A stretch of 13,445 bases of DNA from RGIG995 sp045635765 (GTDB lineage Bacteria; Bacillota; Clostridia; Oscillospirales; UBA644), in assembly GCA_045635765.1 (NCBI GenBank), contig JAZTWH010000041.1, positions 1 through 13,445 on the forward strand, given 5' to 3'. Positions within the stretch are counted from its first letter, which is position 1. The number at the start of each line of letters is the position of its first letter. The notes under the pieces were generated by a model. It was not told where the DNA came from. It saw only the letters and a list, made by a program, of their open reading frames with translations, and searched no databases. Both the position numbers and the translations under genes were made by a program. Of this stretch, positions 1 to 5,942 are shown piece after piece.

Positions 1-101
1 CCAAAGAGGACCAATAGTTCCCCCCGTTCCCCGATGCCCTTCCCAAAGAGGACCAATAGTTCCCTCCGTTCCCCGATGCCCTTTCCAAAGGGGAGCGATG
101 G
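1..101. repeat. 42-bp tandem repeat, 2 full copies plus a degenerate third
   Basis: Unit 1 (1-42) and unit 2 (43-84) differ at only two positions. A third, diverged partial copy starts at 85 and fades out near 101. The array is cut by the left window edge, so more copies may lie outside. Because 42 is a multiple of three, both strands have an uninterrupted frame through it, each with a 14-codon period. On the plus strand that frame stays open from base 1 and ends in a TGA at 160-162, overlapping the ATG of the next gene as ATGA. This may be the end of an upstream gene or simply repetitive intergenic DNA; I cannot decide between them. Confidence 0.8.
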
Positions 102-158
102 TTTTCCTTCTGCTTCTTTATCCCGCTTCCCCAAAATACGCGAAAAGAGGTCTCAGTT

Positions 159-1562
159 ATGATGAAACGAATCCTTGCCCTGCTCTTCTGTGCCGTCCTG
201 TTGGTTTCCTTCGTGGCTTGTACAACCACTCCCCCCGCCGGAACGGACGGTTCCGATTCGGGCAATTCCACCGTTTCCCAAACGGTCTCCGGTTCCTTGA
301 CCGATGGAAATTCCGGCTCCACGGGCTCCTTCGAGTCCACGGATAGCCAAGGGGACACCGATAGCGGCTCCACCGATTCCGGGTCTGCCTCTACGGACAC
401 GGAACAAAGCACCGACTCATCCGTTACCGATTCCCAGGGCCAAGGTTCTTCCGGCTCTTCCACCCATGCGAACACCAACACAAATACCAACACCAATACC
501 AATACGCATACAAATACCAATACCAACACGAACACGAACACCGATACAAACACAAGCACAGATACCCATACGAACACCAATACCAACACCAATACCAATA
601 CGTCGACCAATACCCAAACGGGCAATACCCAGGACACACTCCCGAAGTATGATGATAGTGTCGACCATAAGTTTTTGGCAATGGATTATAAATCCAACGA
701 AATCGTTTGTTTTAATTTGAAAGACACCCAAGGCTACTTTGATCGTTTGGGTACTTATGCAAAATATATTGAGTGGAGATGGAAACCGAATCGTAATTAC
801 GGGACTCTTGACGCTGCCAAGTACCGTTATTCGCCTCATTATGGAAGGTACGTGGTTCTGGTAACTACATCAAGCGGCTATGCGTTTGTGGTAGACTATC
901 TCAATGCAAGTCAAGGCAATGGCGCAATTTTGTGGAGTTATTATTCTTTGAACGGTAATTTCCATTCCATTGAAATGATGCCCAACGGAGATATTGTGGT
1001 TGCCGCATCCGGGGAAAGAGGACGAATTCTTTATTTCCCGGCCGGTAGAAGTCAGCCTTCCTCTACCATTTCTTCCCCGGAAGGACACGGGATCTGCTAC
1101 GACCCGGTGCAAAACTGCCTGTGGATTCTGGACTACGATGAAGTGTACGCCTGTTCCGTTTCGAATTATGGGAAGTCCAACGCCAGCCTTTCTCGAATTC
1201 CCGGCAAATCCGTTTCCTTCTCGAACGATAGTGGCGGACACGTTTTGAGCCCCATTTATGGAGAACCGGGGAAATATTGGGTCACCTCCGATAGACATGT
1301 ATACGTGTTTGATTCAAAAAAGGTAACCTTGACGCCGGCACAAAATTATTATAGCTACCCGGGGGTAAAAGGGATAGCCAGCTTCCCCGACGGTACCACG
1401 ATTATCGCCAAGGCTGGCGAGGGAAGCCCCGAAAGAACGTACGGAAGCACTTCCCTTATTATCTGGACTCGGAACGGAGACGGAACATTGAAGAAATCAA
1501 ATGTTCCATTCCCCGGACGAGAATTCTATAAGGTATACCCGTTTACCGATCAGTACCAATAA
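159..1562 (+). CDS. Surface lipoprotein with Asn-Thr-rich stalk and putative beta-propeller domain
   Basis: The start at 159 follows an AGAGG site at 146-150 with an 8-base gap; a second ATG directly follows. Residues 1-21 form a lipoprotein signal peptide with a basic MMKR start, a hydrophobic core and lipobox F-V-A-C21. Residues 22-103 are rich in Ser, Thr, Gly and Asp, and residues 104-154 are almost pure Asn-Thr dipeptides; together they would form an extended, unstructured cell-wall-spanning stalk. Residues 167-467 form a globular domain with repeated Gly/Asp/Trp-rich strands, including HSIEMMPNGDIVVAAS, GHGICYDPVQNCLWILD, and GGHVLSP followed by YWVTSDRHVYVFD. Such strands are typical of beta-propellers, and the pattern resembles the DUF6528 family as I remember it; the family name is uncertain. 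The function is unknown, and binding of a carbohydrate or other surface ligand is only a guess. No clear terminator follows the gene. Confidence 0.85.
   Translation: MMKRILALLFCAVLLVSFVACTTTPPAGTDGSDSGNSTVSQTVSGSLTDGNSGSTGSFESTDSQGDTDSGSTDSGSASTDTEQSTDSSVTDSQGQGSSGSSTHANTNTNTNTNTNTHTNTNTNTNTNTDTNTSTDTHTNTNTNTNTNTSTNTQTGNTQDTLPKYDDSVDHKFLAMDYKSNEIVCFNLKDTQGYFDRLGTYAKYIEWRWKPNRNYGTLDAAKYRYSPHYGRYVVLVTTSSGYAFVVDYLNASQGNGAILWSYYSLNGNFHSIEMMPNGDIVVAASGERGRILYFPAGRSQPSSTISSPEGHGICYDPVQNCLWILDYDEVYACSVSNYGKSNASLSRIPGKSVSFSNDSGGHVLSPIYGEPGKYWVTSDRHVYVFDSKKVTLTPAQNYYSYPGVKGIASFPDGTTIIAKAGEGSPERTYGSTSLIIWTRNGDGTLKKSNVPFPGREFYKVYPFTDQYQ
471..620 (+). repeat. Hexanucleotide-like coding repeat (AAYACN) encoding Asn-Thr dipeptides
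   Basis: About 150 bp is built from near-identical six-base units (aacacc, aatacc, aacacg and variants), translating to a tract of mostly Asn-Thr with scattered His-Thr, Asp-Thr and Ser-Thr. A six-base unit can expand or contract by slippage without shifting the frame. It would therefore change stalk length rather than switch the gene on or off. Confidence 0.9.
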
Positions 1563-1656
1563 CAGGCGTCAGGGGAACCTCGGGGGGCGTAAAAAAGACG
1601 CACCCTCCCCCTCGCCCCTAAAATGTGAAAAAAGTTCGACATAATCAAAAAGCCTC

Positions 1657-1685
1657 TTGCTTTTTTTGCTCAGATAGTGTATAAT
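1657..1685 (+). promoter_or_regulatory. Sigma-A promoter of the tRNA-Ser gene
   Basis: A -35 box TTGCTT (1657-1662) and a perfect -10 box TATAAT (1680-1685) are separated by 17 bp. Transcription would start near 1692, about 28 bases before the mature tRNA. The stretch 1563-1656 before it holds no gene; a weak GC-rich imperfect dyad near 1580-1610 lacks a T-tract. Confidence 0.85.
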
Positions 1686-1689
1686 AATC

Positions 1690-1714
1690 CACGGTAACTT
1701 TTGAAGTTGCCGTG
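1690..1714 (+). promoter_or_regulatory. Hairpin at the 5' end of the tRNA precursor
   Basis: Bases 1690-1700 pair with 1704-1714, giving an 11-bp stem with one G-T wobble and a 3-base loop. It spans the predicted transcription start, so it would sit at the very 5' end of the pre-tRNA, five bases upstream of the mature 5' end. It might affect RNase P access or precursor stability, or be a dyad operator. The pairing is seen directly; the function is inferred. Confidence 0.5.
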
Positions 1715-1719
1715 AGTAT

Positions 1720-1811
1720 GGAGAGATGGCTGAGCTGGTCTAAGGCGCACGACTGGAAATCGTGTAAGGGCTAATAACTCTTCGGGGGTTCGAATCCCCC
1801 TCTCTCCGCCA
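1720..1811 (+). tRNA. tRNA-Ser (anticodon GGA)
   Basis: This is a class II tRNA with a long variable arm. The acceptor stem pairs GGAGAGA (1720-1726) with TCTCTCC (1801-1807), followed by discriminator G1808 and an encoded CCA (1809-1811). The anticodon stem CACGA/TCGTG encloses the loop CTGGAAA with anticodon GGA at 1755-1757, which reads UCC and UCU serine codons. The variable arm at about 1766-1782 can form a 5-bp stem, as in serine tRNAs. The T arm is GGGGG-TTCGAAT-CCCCC. It has its own promoter and terminator and is monocistronic. Confidence 0.97.
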
Positions 1812-1812
1812 A

Positions 1813-1857
1813 GAAAGAAGCCATTCGTGTAAGCGAATGGCTTCTTTCATTTTCTTT
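1813..1857 (+). terminator. Rho-independent terminator of tRNA-Ser
   Basis: A perfect 15-bp stem (1813-1827 with 1834-1848) with a 6-base loop starts two bases after the CCA end and is followed by ATTTTCTTT. It cleanly separates the tRNA unit from the transporter operon. Confidence 0.9.
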
Positions 1858-1888
1858 GCAGGAAACGGGGTGTCTCGGATCGGTCTTT

Positions 1889-1976
1889 TTGTATAAAATT
1901 TTTGGAGTGGGCTGAATATGCATAAATTTTTTTCATAAATTGTGAAATAAGTGTTAAACTTCGAATATTTATACAA
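1889..1976 (+). promoter_or_regulatory. AT-rich operator region with inverted and direct repeats upstream of the amino-acid transporter
   Basis: TTGTATAAA (1889-1897) recurs inverted as TTTATACAA (1968-1976), just upstream of the -35 box of the transporter promoter. Between them lie TGAATATGCATAAA (1913-1926), which contains the 8-bp palindrome TATGCATA, and a direct repeat CATAAATT at 1921 and 1934. These AT-rich half-sites recall ARG boxes bound by ArgR/AhrC-type repressors, which would suit an amino-acid uptake operon. The repeats are seen in the sequence; the ArgR link is inference and the matches to a consensus are only partial. Confidence 0.4.
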
Positions 1977-1984
1977 CCTCTCCC

Positions 1985-2013
1985 TTGACAATCTGTATAG
2001 AATATGGTATACT
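1985..2013 (+). promoter_or_regulatory. Sigma-A promoter of the amino-acid ABC transporter operon
   Basis: A perfect -35 TTGACA (1985-1990) and -10 TATACT (2008-2013) are separated by 17 bp. Transcription would start near 2020, giving a short leader of about 37 bases. This excludes the longer in-frame ATG at 1985 as the start of the binding-protein gene. Confidence 0.92.
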
Positions 2014-2056
2014 CATGCTATTCTGGATACAAATTTTTTGGAAAGAAGGAATGAAC

Positions 2057-2899
2057 ATGAAAAAGTTTATTGCTCTCCTGCTGGCGGTTCTGATGGGCCT
2101 GTGCCTTTTGACCGCTTGCGCACCTGCAGAGGAAAACAAGGGCTCGAACTCCAATTCCGATGCCTCCAACGTCAACTCCAACGATGCTTCCGGCAACACC
2201 GAGGACAAGGTTCTCGTCATGGCCACCAACGCATTCTTCCCTCCCTACGAATACTACGATGAAAACGGGAAGGTCATTGGGATCGATGCGGAAATCGCCG
2301 CTGCCATTGCCGAAAAGCTGGGCATGACCCTGAAGATCGAGGACATGAAGTTTGACTCCATCATCACTTCCGTCGCCACCGGCGGTGCGGATTTCGGCAT
2401 GGCCGGAATGACCGTTACCGAGGACCGGAAAAAGGACGTTAACTTTACCAACACCTACGCCACCGGCAAACAGGTCGTTATCGTGAAGGACGGCGGCTCC
2501 GTCGCTTCCCTCGATGATCTCGTGGGCAAGAAGATCGGCGTTCAGCTGGGAACCACCGGTGATATTTACGCCACCGGCGATTACGGCACCAACGAGGACG
2601 AAACCGAAAACGGCAACGTGGTTCGTTACAACAACGGCAACGAAGCGGTCATGGCTCTGCTTGGCGGAGACGTCGCGGCGGTCATCATCGACAACGAGCC
2701 CGCAAAATCCCTGGTTGCCGCCAATGCCGGCAAGGGTCTGTCGATTCTGGAAACCGAATACGTTTACGAAGAATATGCCATCGCAGTCAAGAAAGAAAAC
2801 ACCGAGCTTCTCAATCAGCTGAACACCGCCATCGACGCTCTGATCACCGACGGCACCGTTCAGAGAATCATTGAAAAGTACATCCCCGCAAACGGTTAA
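2057..2899 (+). CDS. Polar amino-acid ABC transporter substrate-binding lipoprotein
   Basis: This is the solute receptor of an amino-acid importer, anchored outside the membrane. The ATG at 2057 was chosen because AGAAGGA (2044-2050) lies six bases upstream and the promoter lies after the longer in-frame start. The 280-residue protein has a lipoprotein signal peptide with lipobox L-T-A-C21, a polar Asn/Ser/Asp linker to about residue 48, then a complete SBP_bac_3 (family 3) domain to the end. Family hallmarks are the FPPYEY strand, the signature VIGIDAEIAAAIAEKLGM, Arg124 in MTVTEDR (the usual alpha-carboxylate-binding arginine) and Asp212 in IIDNEPA (the usual alpha-amino contact). These residues point to an L-amino acid ligand, but the exact one (Arg, Gln, Cys or His) cannot be read from the sequence. 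It is the first gene of the operon, followed by an intercistronic hairpin. Confidence 0.95.
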   Translation: MKKFIALLLAVLMGLCLLTACAPAEENKGSNSNSDASNVNSNDASGNTEDKVLVMATNAFFPPYEYYDENGKVIGIDAEIAAAIAEKLGMTLKIEDMKFDSIITSVATGGADFGMAGMTVTEDRKKDVNFTNTYATGKQVVIVKDGGSVASLDDLVGKKIGVQLGTTGDIYATGDYGTNEDETENGNVVRYNNGNEAVMALLGGDVAAVIIDNEPAKSLVAANAGKGLSILETEYVYEEYAIAVKKENTELLNQLNTAIDALITDGTVQRIIEKYIPANG

Positions 2900-2927
2900 T
2901 TTCAAACGTTCATACAGACCTGCAGAA

Positions 2928-2953
2928 CAGGAATGCGAATCGACGCATTCCTG
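2928..2953 (+). promoter_or_regulatory. Intercistronic stem-loop between binding-protein and permease genes
   Basis: A perfect 10-bp stem (2928-2937 with 2944-2953) with a 6-base loop lies 29 bases after the binding-protein stop and 30 bases before the permease start. There is no T-tract, so it is more likely to protect the upstream mRNA end or act as a partial attenuator than to be a full terminator. In transporter operons such elements typically keep receptor levels above permease levels. Confidence 0.7.
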
Positions 2954-2982
2954 CTTTGCTATCTGGGACAGGAATATAGTTT

Positions 2983-4353
2983 ATGCTGAAAAATAAGAAA
3001 AAACGGTGGATCGGTCTGGGCATTGCCCTGGTACTGATCCTTGGTATCTGCGTGGCGGCCGTCGTATCCCTGGGGCAGGCTTCCGCCGGGGAGATCTCCC
3101 GGGACGAGGCCCAAAGGATCGTAGATCAAAAGCTGTCTGCGGTTCTGACGGGGACCCAAACTCTTACGGCCCTGAAGGATGCCTCCTCCGTTACCGTAAC
3201 CTCCATGGATTACGGGATGGAGAAGGATATCGTTCTCACCTGTGATTATCAGACCCTGGACGTGTACTCGGTGGTCTCCGCCAACGCCAACGCTCTTTTG
3301 GGATTGAACACCACCACCTCCAACGGGATGCAGATGTCCGCCACCGCCATTCGGTTGGCAATTGACGGGGACCTGACGGAATTGTTGGCAGACGCCCCCG
3401 TTCGGACCGGCACCGTGGAAATTTCCATTTACGATATTGATGGGACCTATCAGGTCTTTTTGGACGATGAGACCGTCGACAAGGTCTACGGCGGAATTCT
3501 GAAGGCAAAGGAAGAGATCCTTGCACTGAAGTCCATCACCGTGGACGGTCGGCAGGTTTCCATCGAAACCAAGACCAATCTCCGTAACGGACTGGTGCAA
3601 TGCATCGCCTTGAGCGTGGAAGACCGGGAAAAGCCCGACACTTCCCATCCCCTGATTCGGATGTGGAACGAGTTTGCCGACGAATTCGTCCGTAACTTCG
3701 GAAACGGCTATTGGCGGTACCTGCTCAACGGCCTTTTGACCACCCTTCAAATTACCTTTTTTGCTCTGCTGATCGGCCTTGTTATCGGATTTTTTGTGGC
3801 AATCGTTCGTTGTACCCACGATAAAACCGGCAAACTGAGCGTGCTGAACTGGTTCTTTAATCTGTATCTGACCGTCGTTCGGGGAACCCCCGTAATGGTC
3901 CAGCTACTGATTATTTATTTCGTCCTGCTTCTTCCCATCGGCATGGACAAGGTTTCCGCCGCCATCCTCTGCTTCGGCTTTAACTCTGGAGCTTACGTTG
4001 CCGAGATCGTCCGGGGCGGAATCATGGGCGTGGATGACGGTCAAATGGAGGCCGGCCGTTCCTTGGGCTTTAATTACGCTCAAACCATGTGGTATATTAT
4101 TATCCCCCAGGCCTTTAAGTCGGTCCTTCCCGCCCTGGCAAACGAATTTATTGCCCTGCTGAAGGAGACCTCCGTGGCCTCTTACATCGGCGTGGCCGAT
4201 CTGACCCGAGGGGGAGAAATCATCCGCAGTATTACCTTCAGCAACTTTATGCCCCTGGTTGCGGTTGCGTTGATCTATCTGGTACTGGTCTTGGGCTTGT
4301 CCGAGCTGGTCAAACTGCTGGAAAGGAGGTTGCGTAAAGGTGATCGAGGTTAA
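2983..4353 (+). CDS. Amino-acid ABC transporter permease (HisM type) with an N-terminal extracytoplasmic domain
   Basis: The C-terminal part (about residues 225-456) is a standard HisM/GlnP-type permease: NGLLTTLQITFFALLIGL opens the membrane domain, and the EAA loop that contacts the ATPase is seen as EAGRSLG (from E356) with IIIPQAFK. Family members usually have only about 215-230 residues. Here about 225 residues precede the membrane domain: a Lys-rich start, one hydrophobic anchor (about 9-31), then a soluble segment (about 37-215) with mixed charge that I do not recognise. HisM-type permeases have an external N-terminus and five spans. One extra anchor with the cytoplasm-first orientation therefore puts the added domain outside, next to where the receptor docks. 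It is not a second binding protein: it is too short and lacks SBP motifs. The ribosome binding site is modest (AGGA at 2970-2973). The 3' end overlaps the ATPase gene by 14 bp. Confidence 0.93.
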   Translation: MLKNKKKRWIGLGIALVLILGICVAAVVSLGQASAGEISRDEAQRIVDQKLSAVLTGTQTLTALKDASSVTVTSMDYGMEKDIVLTCDYQTLDVYSVVSANANALLGLNTTTSNGMQMSATAIRLAIDGDLTELLADAPVRTGTVEISIYDIDGTYQVFLDDETVDKVYGGILKAKEEILALKSITVDGRQVSIETKTNLRNGLVQCIALSVEDREKPDTSHPLIRMWNEFADEFVRNFGNGYWRYLLNGLLTTLQITFFALLIGLVIGFFVAIVRCTHDKTGKLSVLNWFFNLYLTVVRGTPVMVQLLIIYFVLLLPIGMDKVSAAILCFGFNSGAYVAEIVRGGIMGVDDGQMEAGRSLGFNYAQTMWYIIIPQAFKSVLPALANEFIALLKETSVASYIGVADLTRGGEIIRSITFSNFMPLVAVALIYLVLVLGLSELVKLLERRLRKGDRG

Positions 4354-5071
4354 AAATCTGGTCAAATCCTTCGGAAAAAACGAGGAGATCAAGGTCCTGA
4401 AAGGAATTGACGAAACCATCCAAAAGGGCGAAAAGATCGTAATTATCGGTCCTTCCGGCTCCGGGAAATCCACCTTCCTGCGTTGCCTCAATTTATTGGA
4501 GACCCCCACGGAGGGACAGATCTTTTTCGACGGGCAGGAAATTACTGCCTCCAAATGCAACGTCAATAAGATCCGGCAAAAAATGGGAATGGTCTTTCAG
4601 CATTTCAATCTGTTCCCCCACAAGACCATTCTTCAGAACATTACCATGGCTCCCATCAAGCTGAAACTGCAGACCAAAGCCGAGGCGGAAGCCAAGGCCA
4701 TGGATCTGCTGAAGCGGGTGGGCCTTGCGGATAAGGCGAAAGCCTACCCGTCCCAGCTGTCCGGCGGACAAAAGCAACGGATCGCCATCGTTCGGGCCTT
4801 GGCCATGAACCCGGAAGTCATTCTCTTCGACGAACCCACCTCCGCTCTGGACCCGGAAATGGTCGGGGAGGTTCTGGATCTGATGAAGCAACTGGCCGAG
4901 GAAGGCATGACCATGGTGGTGGTCACCCACGAAATGGGCTTCGCCAAAGAGGTGGGCACCCGCATCCTGTTCATGGACGAGGGAATCATCATGGAGCAGA
5001 ACACCCCCGAAGAATTTTTCGCCAACCCCAAAACCGACCGGGCAAAGGAATTTTTGTCCAAGGTGCTGTAA
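4340..5071 (+). CDS. Amino-acid ABC transporter ATP-binding protein (GlnQ/HisP family)
   Basis: This is the cytoplasmic motor of the importer encoded by the two preceding genes. It starts with GTG at 4340, nine bases after a strong AAAGGAGGT (4322-4330), and overlaps the permease gene by 14 bp, implying translational coupling. The 243-residue length is typical. Motifs in order are Walker A GPSGSGKST (37-45), Q-loop Q87 in MVFQHFNLFP, signature LSGGQKQR (140-147), Walker B ILFDE (161-165), D-loop SALD, and H-loop His197 in VVVTHEMGF. All catalytic residues are present. The HFNLFPH segment is typical of the polar-amino-acid subfamily. It is the last gene of the operon, ending 10 bases before a strong terminator. 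Confidence 0.97.
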   Translation: MIEVKNLVKSFGKNEEIKVLKGIDETIQKGEKIVIIGPSGSGKSTFLRCLNLLETPTEGQIFFDGQEITASKCNVNKIRQKMGMVFQHFNLFPHKTILQNITMAPIKLKLQTKAEAEAKAMDLLKRVGLADKAKAYPSQLSGGQKQRIAIVRALAMNPEVILFDEPTSALDPEMVGEVLDLMKQLAEEGMTMVVVTHEMGFAKEVGTRILFMDEGIIMEQNTPEEFFANPKTDRAKEFLSKVL

Positions 5072-5081
5072 CCAAATACAA

Positions 5082-5111
5082 AAAAAGCCTCCCGGATCCG
5101 GGAGGCTTTTT
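5082..5111. terminator. Bidirectional intrinsic terminator after the transporter operon
   Basis: The segment is a perfect 30-bp palindrome: an A-tract, a GC-rich stem GCCTCCCG/CGGGAGGC around GATC, then a T-tract. It carries T-runs in both directions, so it can end the plus-strand transporter mRNA and any minus-strand transcript coming from the small lipoprotein gene on the right. Confidence 0.95.
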
Positions 5112-5329
5112 CCACCGTCAAAAACTATTCCATTTCAAGGCCCGGCTCAACGTTGTTTATGGATACGGAGTATCTGCACTCCGTGCAAGACCGTTCTCCC
5201 CAATTAAGGATTCAAGAGTCGGGGTGGAGATCCGATCTTCGGGGAGACGGATCAGACAATCCCCCTTCTCCTGTCACGAACGGGGGCGACCGGGAAATTC
5301 CGCCCCCGCAGCGATAGTCGTGCCGGGGA
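5112..5329. other. Gene-free segment with three hairpins
   Basis: I see no convincing gene here. Three dyads follow each other: 5165-5171 with 5178-5184 (7 bp, perfect), GATCCG with CGGATC around 5229-5253, and 5281-5288 with 5301-5308 (8 bp, GC-only, perfect). On the minus strand one frame is open across most of the segment, broken by a single TGA. It lies in the frame that the small lipoprotein gene would use if one copy of the 50-bp duplication were removed. The segment could be a decayed 3' coding region or a structured RNA; neither is established. Confidence 0.35.
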
Positions 5330-5405
5330 AAGGCATCTAATGTTATTTTATGATCTTTGGGGAAAGATCTGTTTCTGGGAAGGCATCTAATGTTAGTTTA
5401 TGATC
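5330..5405. repeat. 50-bp-period duplication (two 26-bp copies)
   Basis: The 26-bp sequence at 5330-5355 recurs at 5380-5405 with one mismatch. The period is 50 bp, which is not a multiple of three. On the minus strand both copies can be read as DHK-(L/I)-TLDAFP, but in different frames. The duplication therefore shifts the frame of the small lipoprotein gene and sets its stop codon. Confidence 0.85.
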
Positions 5406-5612
5406 GAAATATATGAAACAGACGTCTTGTGCCGTGAGGGTACTGTACGTTTTTTCAGTGTCTAATGCAGTCGTTTGTTCCTCTGTTTCGGAATTTTGCA
5501 GCGTTTCCGTTGTGGAAGGATTCTTTTCTGTTTGCGGAGTGCAACCGGCAAAAATTCCAATGGAAAAAGTTAAGGAAAGAAGCAGAGCAAACAAGTTTTT
5601 CGCGTATTTCAT
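5343..5612 (-). CDS. Small lipoprotein, probably truncated at its C-terminus
   Basis: The start is well supported: on the minus strand an AAAGGAGA site lies about 7 bases before the ATG at 5612. The 89-residue product begins MKYAKNL and has a hydrophobic core and lipobox F-A-G-C (Cys23), followed by a Thr/Glu/Ser-rich linker (about 24-55) and a short hydrophobic segment with DVCFIYFDHKLTLDAFP. The linker is typical of lipoproteins carrying a folded domain, yet hardly any domain follows. The stop lies inside the first-listed copy of a 50-bp duplication that shifts the frame, suggesting truncation. The family is not recognised. Upstream lie a promoter, a leader ORF and a hairpin that may control it. 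Confidence 0.6.
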   Translation of the reverse strand: MKYAKNLFALLLSLTFSIGIFAGCTPQTEKNPSTTETLQNSETEEQTTALDTEKTYSTLTAQDVCFIYFDHKLTLDAFPETDLSPKIIK

Positions 5613-5640
5613 AATATTTCTCCTTTGTTTTTTGCGAAGT

Positions 5641-5680
5641 TAAAAGAGAACGCGCGTAAGACCTCTTATCTCACGCGCGT
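5641..5680 (-). terminator. Terminator-like or attenuator hairpin between leader ORF and small lipoprotein gene
   Basis: Bases 5650-5661 pair with 5669-5680. In minus-strand RNA this is a 12-bp stem with one G-U pair and a 7-base loop, followed by UCUCUUUU. It begins exactly at the last base of the leader ORF's stop codon. The U-run is interrupted, so termination would be incomplete, as expected for an attenuator. The strand near the stop (5670-5677) is also perfectly complementary to 8 bases inside the leader ORF (5735-5742), giving a competing structure. Confidence 0.55.
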
Positions 5681-5769
5681 CAGTTGCTTGCTTCTGCCGT
5701 GTTTCGGAAGATGGAGAATCTCAATAGGGCAACCCGCGTGAGGGTATGAAGATTGAACAAAATTTTCAT
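5680..5769 (-). CDS. Putative 29-residue leader peptide
   Basis: The short ORF begins MKILFNLHTLTRVALL and ends EASN. Its ATG (5769) is preceded by GAAAGGGG with an 8-base gap, and a good promoter lies about 32 bp upstream. Its stop codon abuts the terminator-like hairpin before the small lipoprotein gene. A translated short ORF, a hairpin directly at its stop and a downstream gene together form the arrangement used in transcription attenuation. A 10-bp palindrome GGCGATCGCC (5770-5779) lies between the ribosome binding site and the ATG. It resembles no leader peptide I know, and no run of one amino acid points to a regulating tRNA. Expression is inferred. Confidence 0.45.
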   Translation of the reverse strand: MKILFNLHTLTRVALLRFSIFRNTAEASN

Positions 5770-5800
5770 GGCGATCGCCCCTTTCTGTTTTTCTGATTTT

Positions 5801-5830
5801 ACTATAACATGGGGTGCAGGATGCTGTCAA
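5801..5830 (-). promoter_or_regulatory. Sigma-A promoter for the leader ORF and small lipoprotein
   Basis: Reading on the minus strand, a perfect -35 TTGACA (5830-5825) and -10 TATAGT (5806-5801) are 18 bp apart. Transcription would start near 5794, just upstream of the leader ORF's ribosome binding site. It is divergent from the tex promoter. Confidence 0.75.
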
Positions 5831-5913
5831 TTGGCGTTTTTTACAATTAGGAATAGAAATTTTTGTGTTAAATCTACAAAGCAAGATCTTTTTTGGGAAT
5901 TCCGTGTCTTTGC

Positions 5914-5942
5914 TTGACGGCACGGCCCTTTTGTGCTATAAT
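5914..5942 (+). promoter_or_regulatory. Sigma-A promoter of tex
   Basis: A -35 TTGACG (5914-5919) and a perfect -10 TATAAT (5937-5942) are separated by 17 bp. Transcription would start near 5949, so the in-frame ATG at 5893 cannot be the start of tex. Confidence 0.92.

Noticed and set aside
43..101. CRISPR-like array at the left edge
   Set aside because: The repeats are directly adjacent with no unique spacers, so it is a plain tandem repeat.
1563..1620. Possible terminator after the first lipoprotein gene
   Set aside because: The GC-rich dyad is imperfect (about 4 contiguous pairs around an A-rich loop) and no T-tract follows it.
1913..1926. Perfect palindrome TATGCATA as a stand-alone operator
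   Set aside because: An 8-bp AT-rich palindrome is expected by chance in such DNA; it is only mentioned as part of the larger repeat region.
1985..2056. 24-codon N-terminal extension of the binding protein
   Set aside because: It would start within the -35 box of the promoter and put a hydrophobic stretch before a complete lipoprotein signal peptide.
2018..2905. Long minus-strand ORF (295 codons) opposite the binding-protein gene
   Set aside because: It has no ribosome binding site or recognisable domain, and it mirrors a well-supported gene whose codon bias leaves the opposite frame open.
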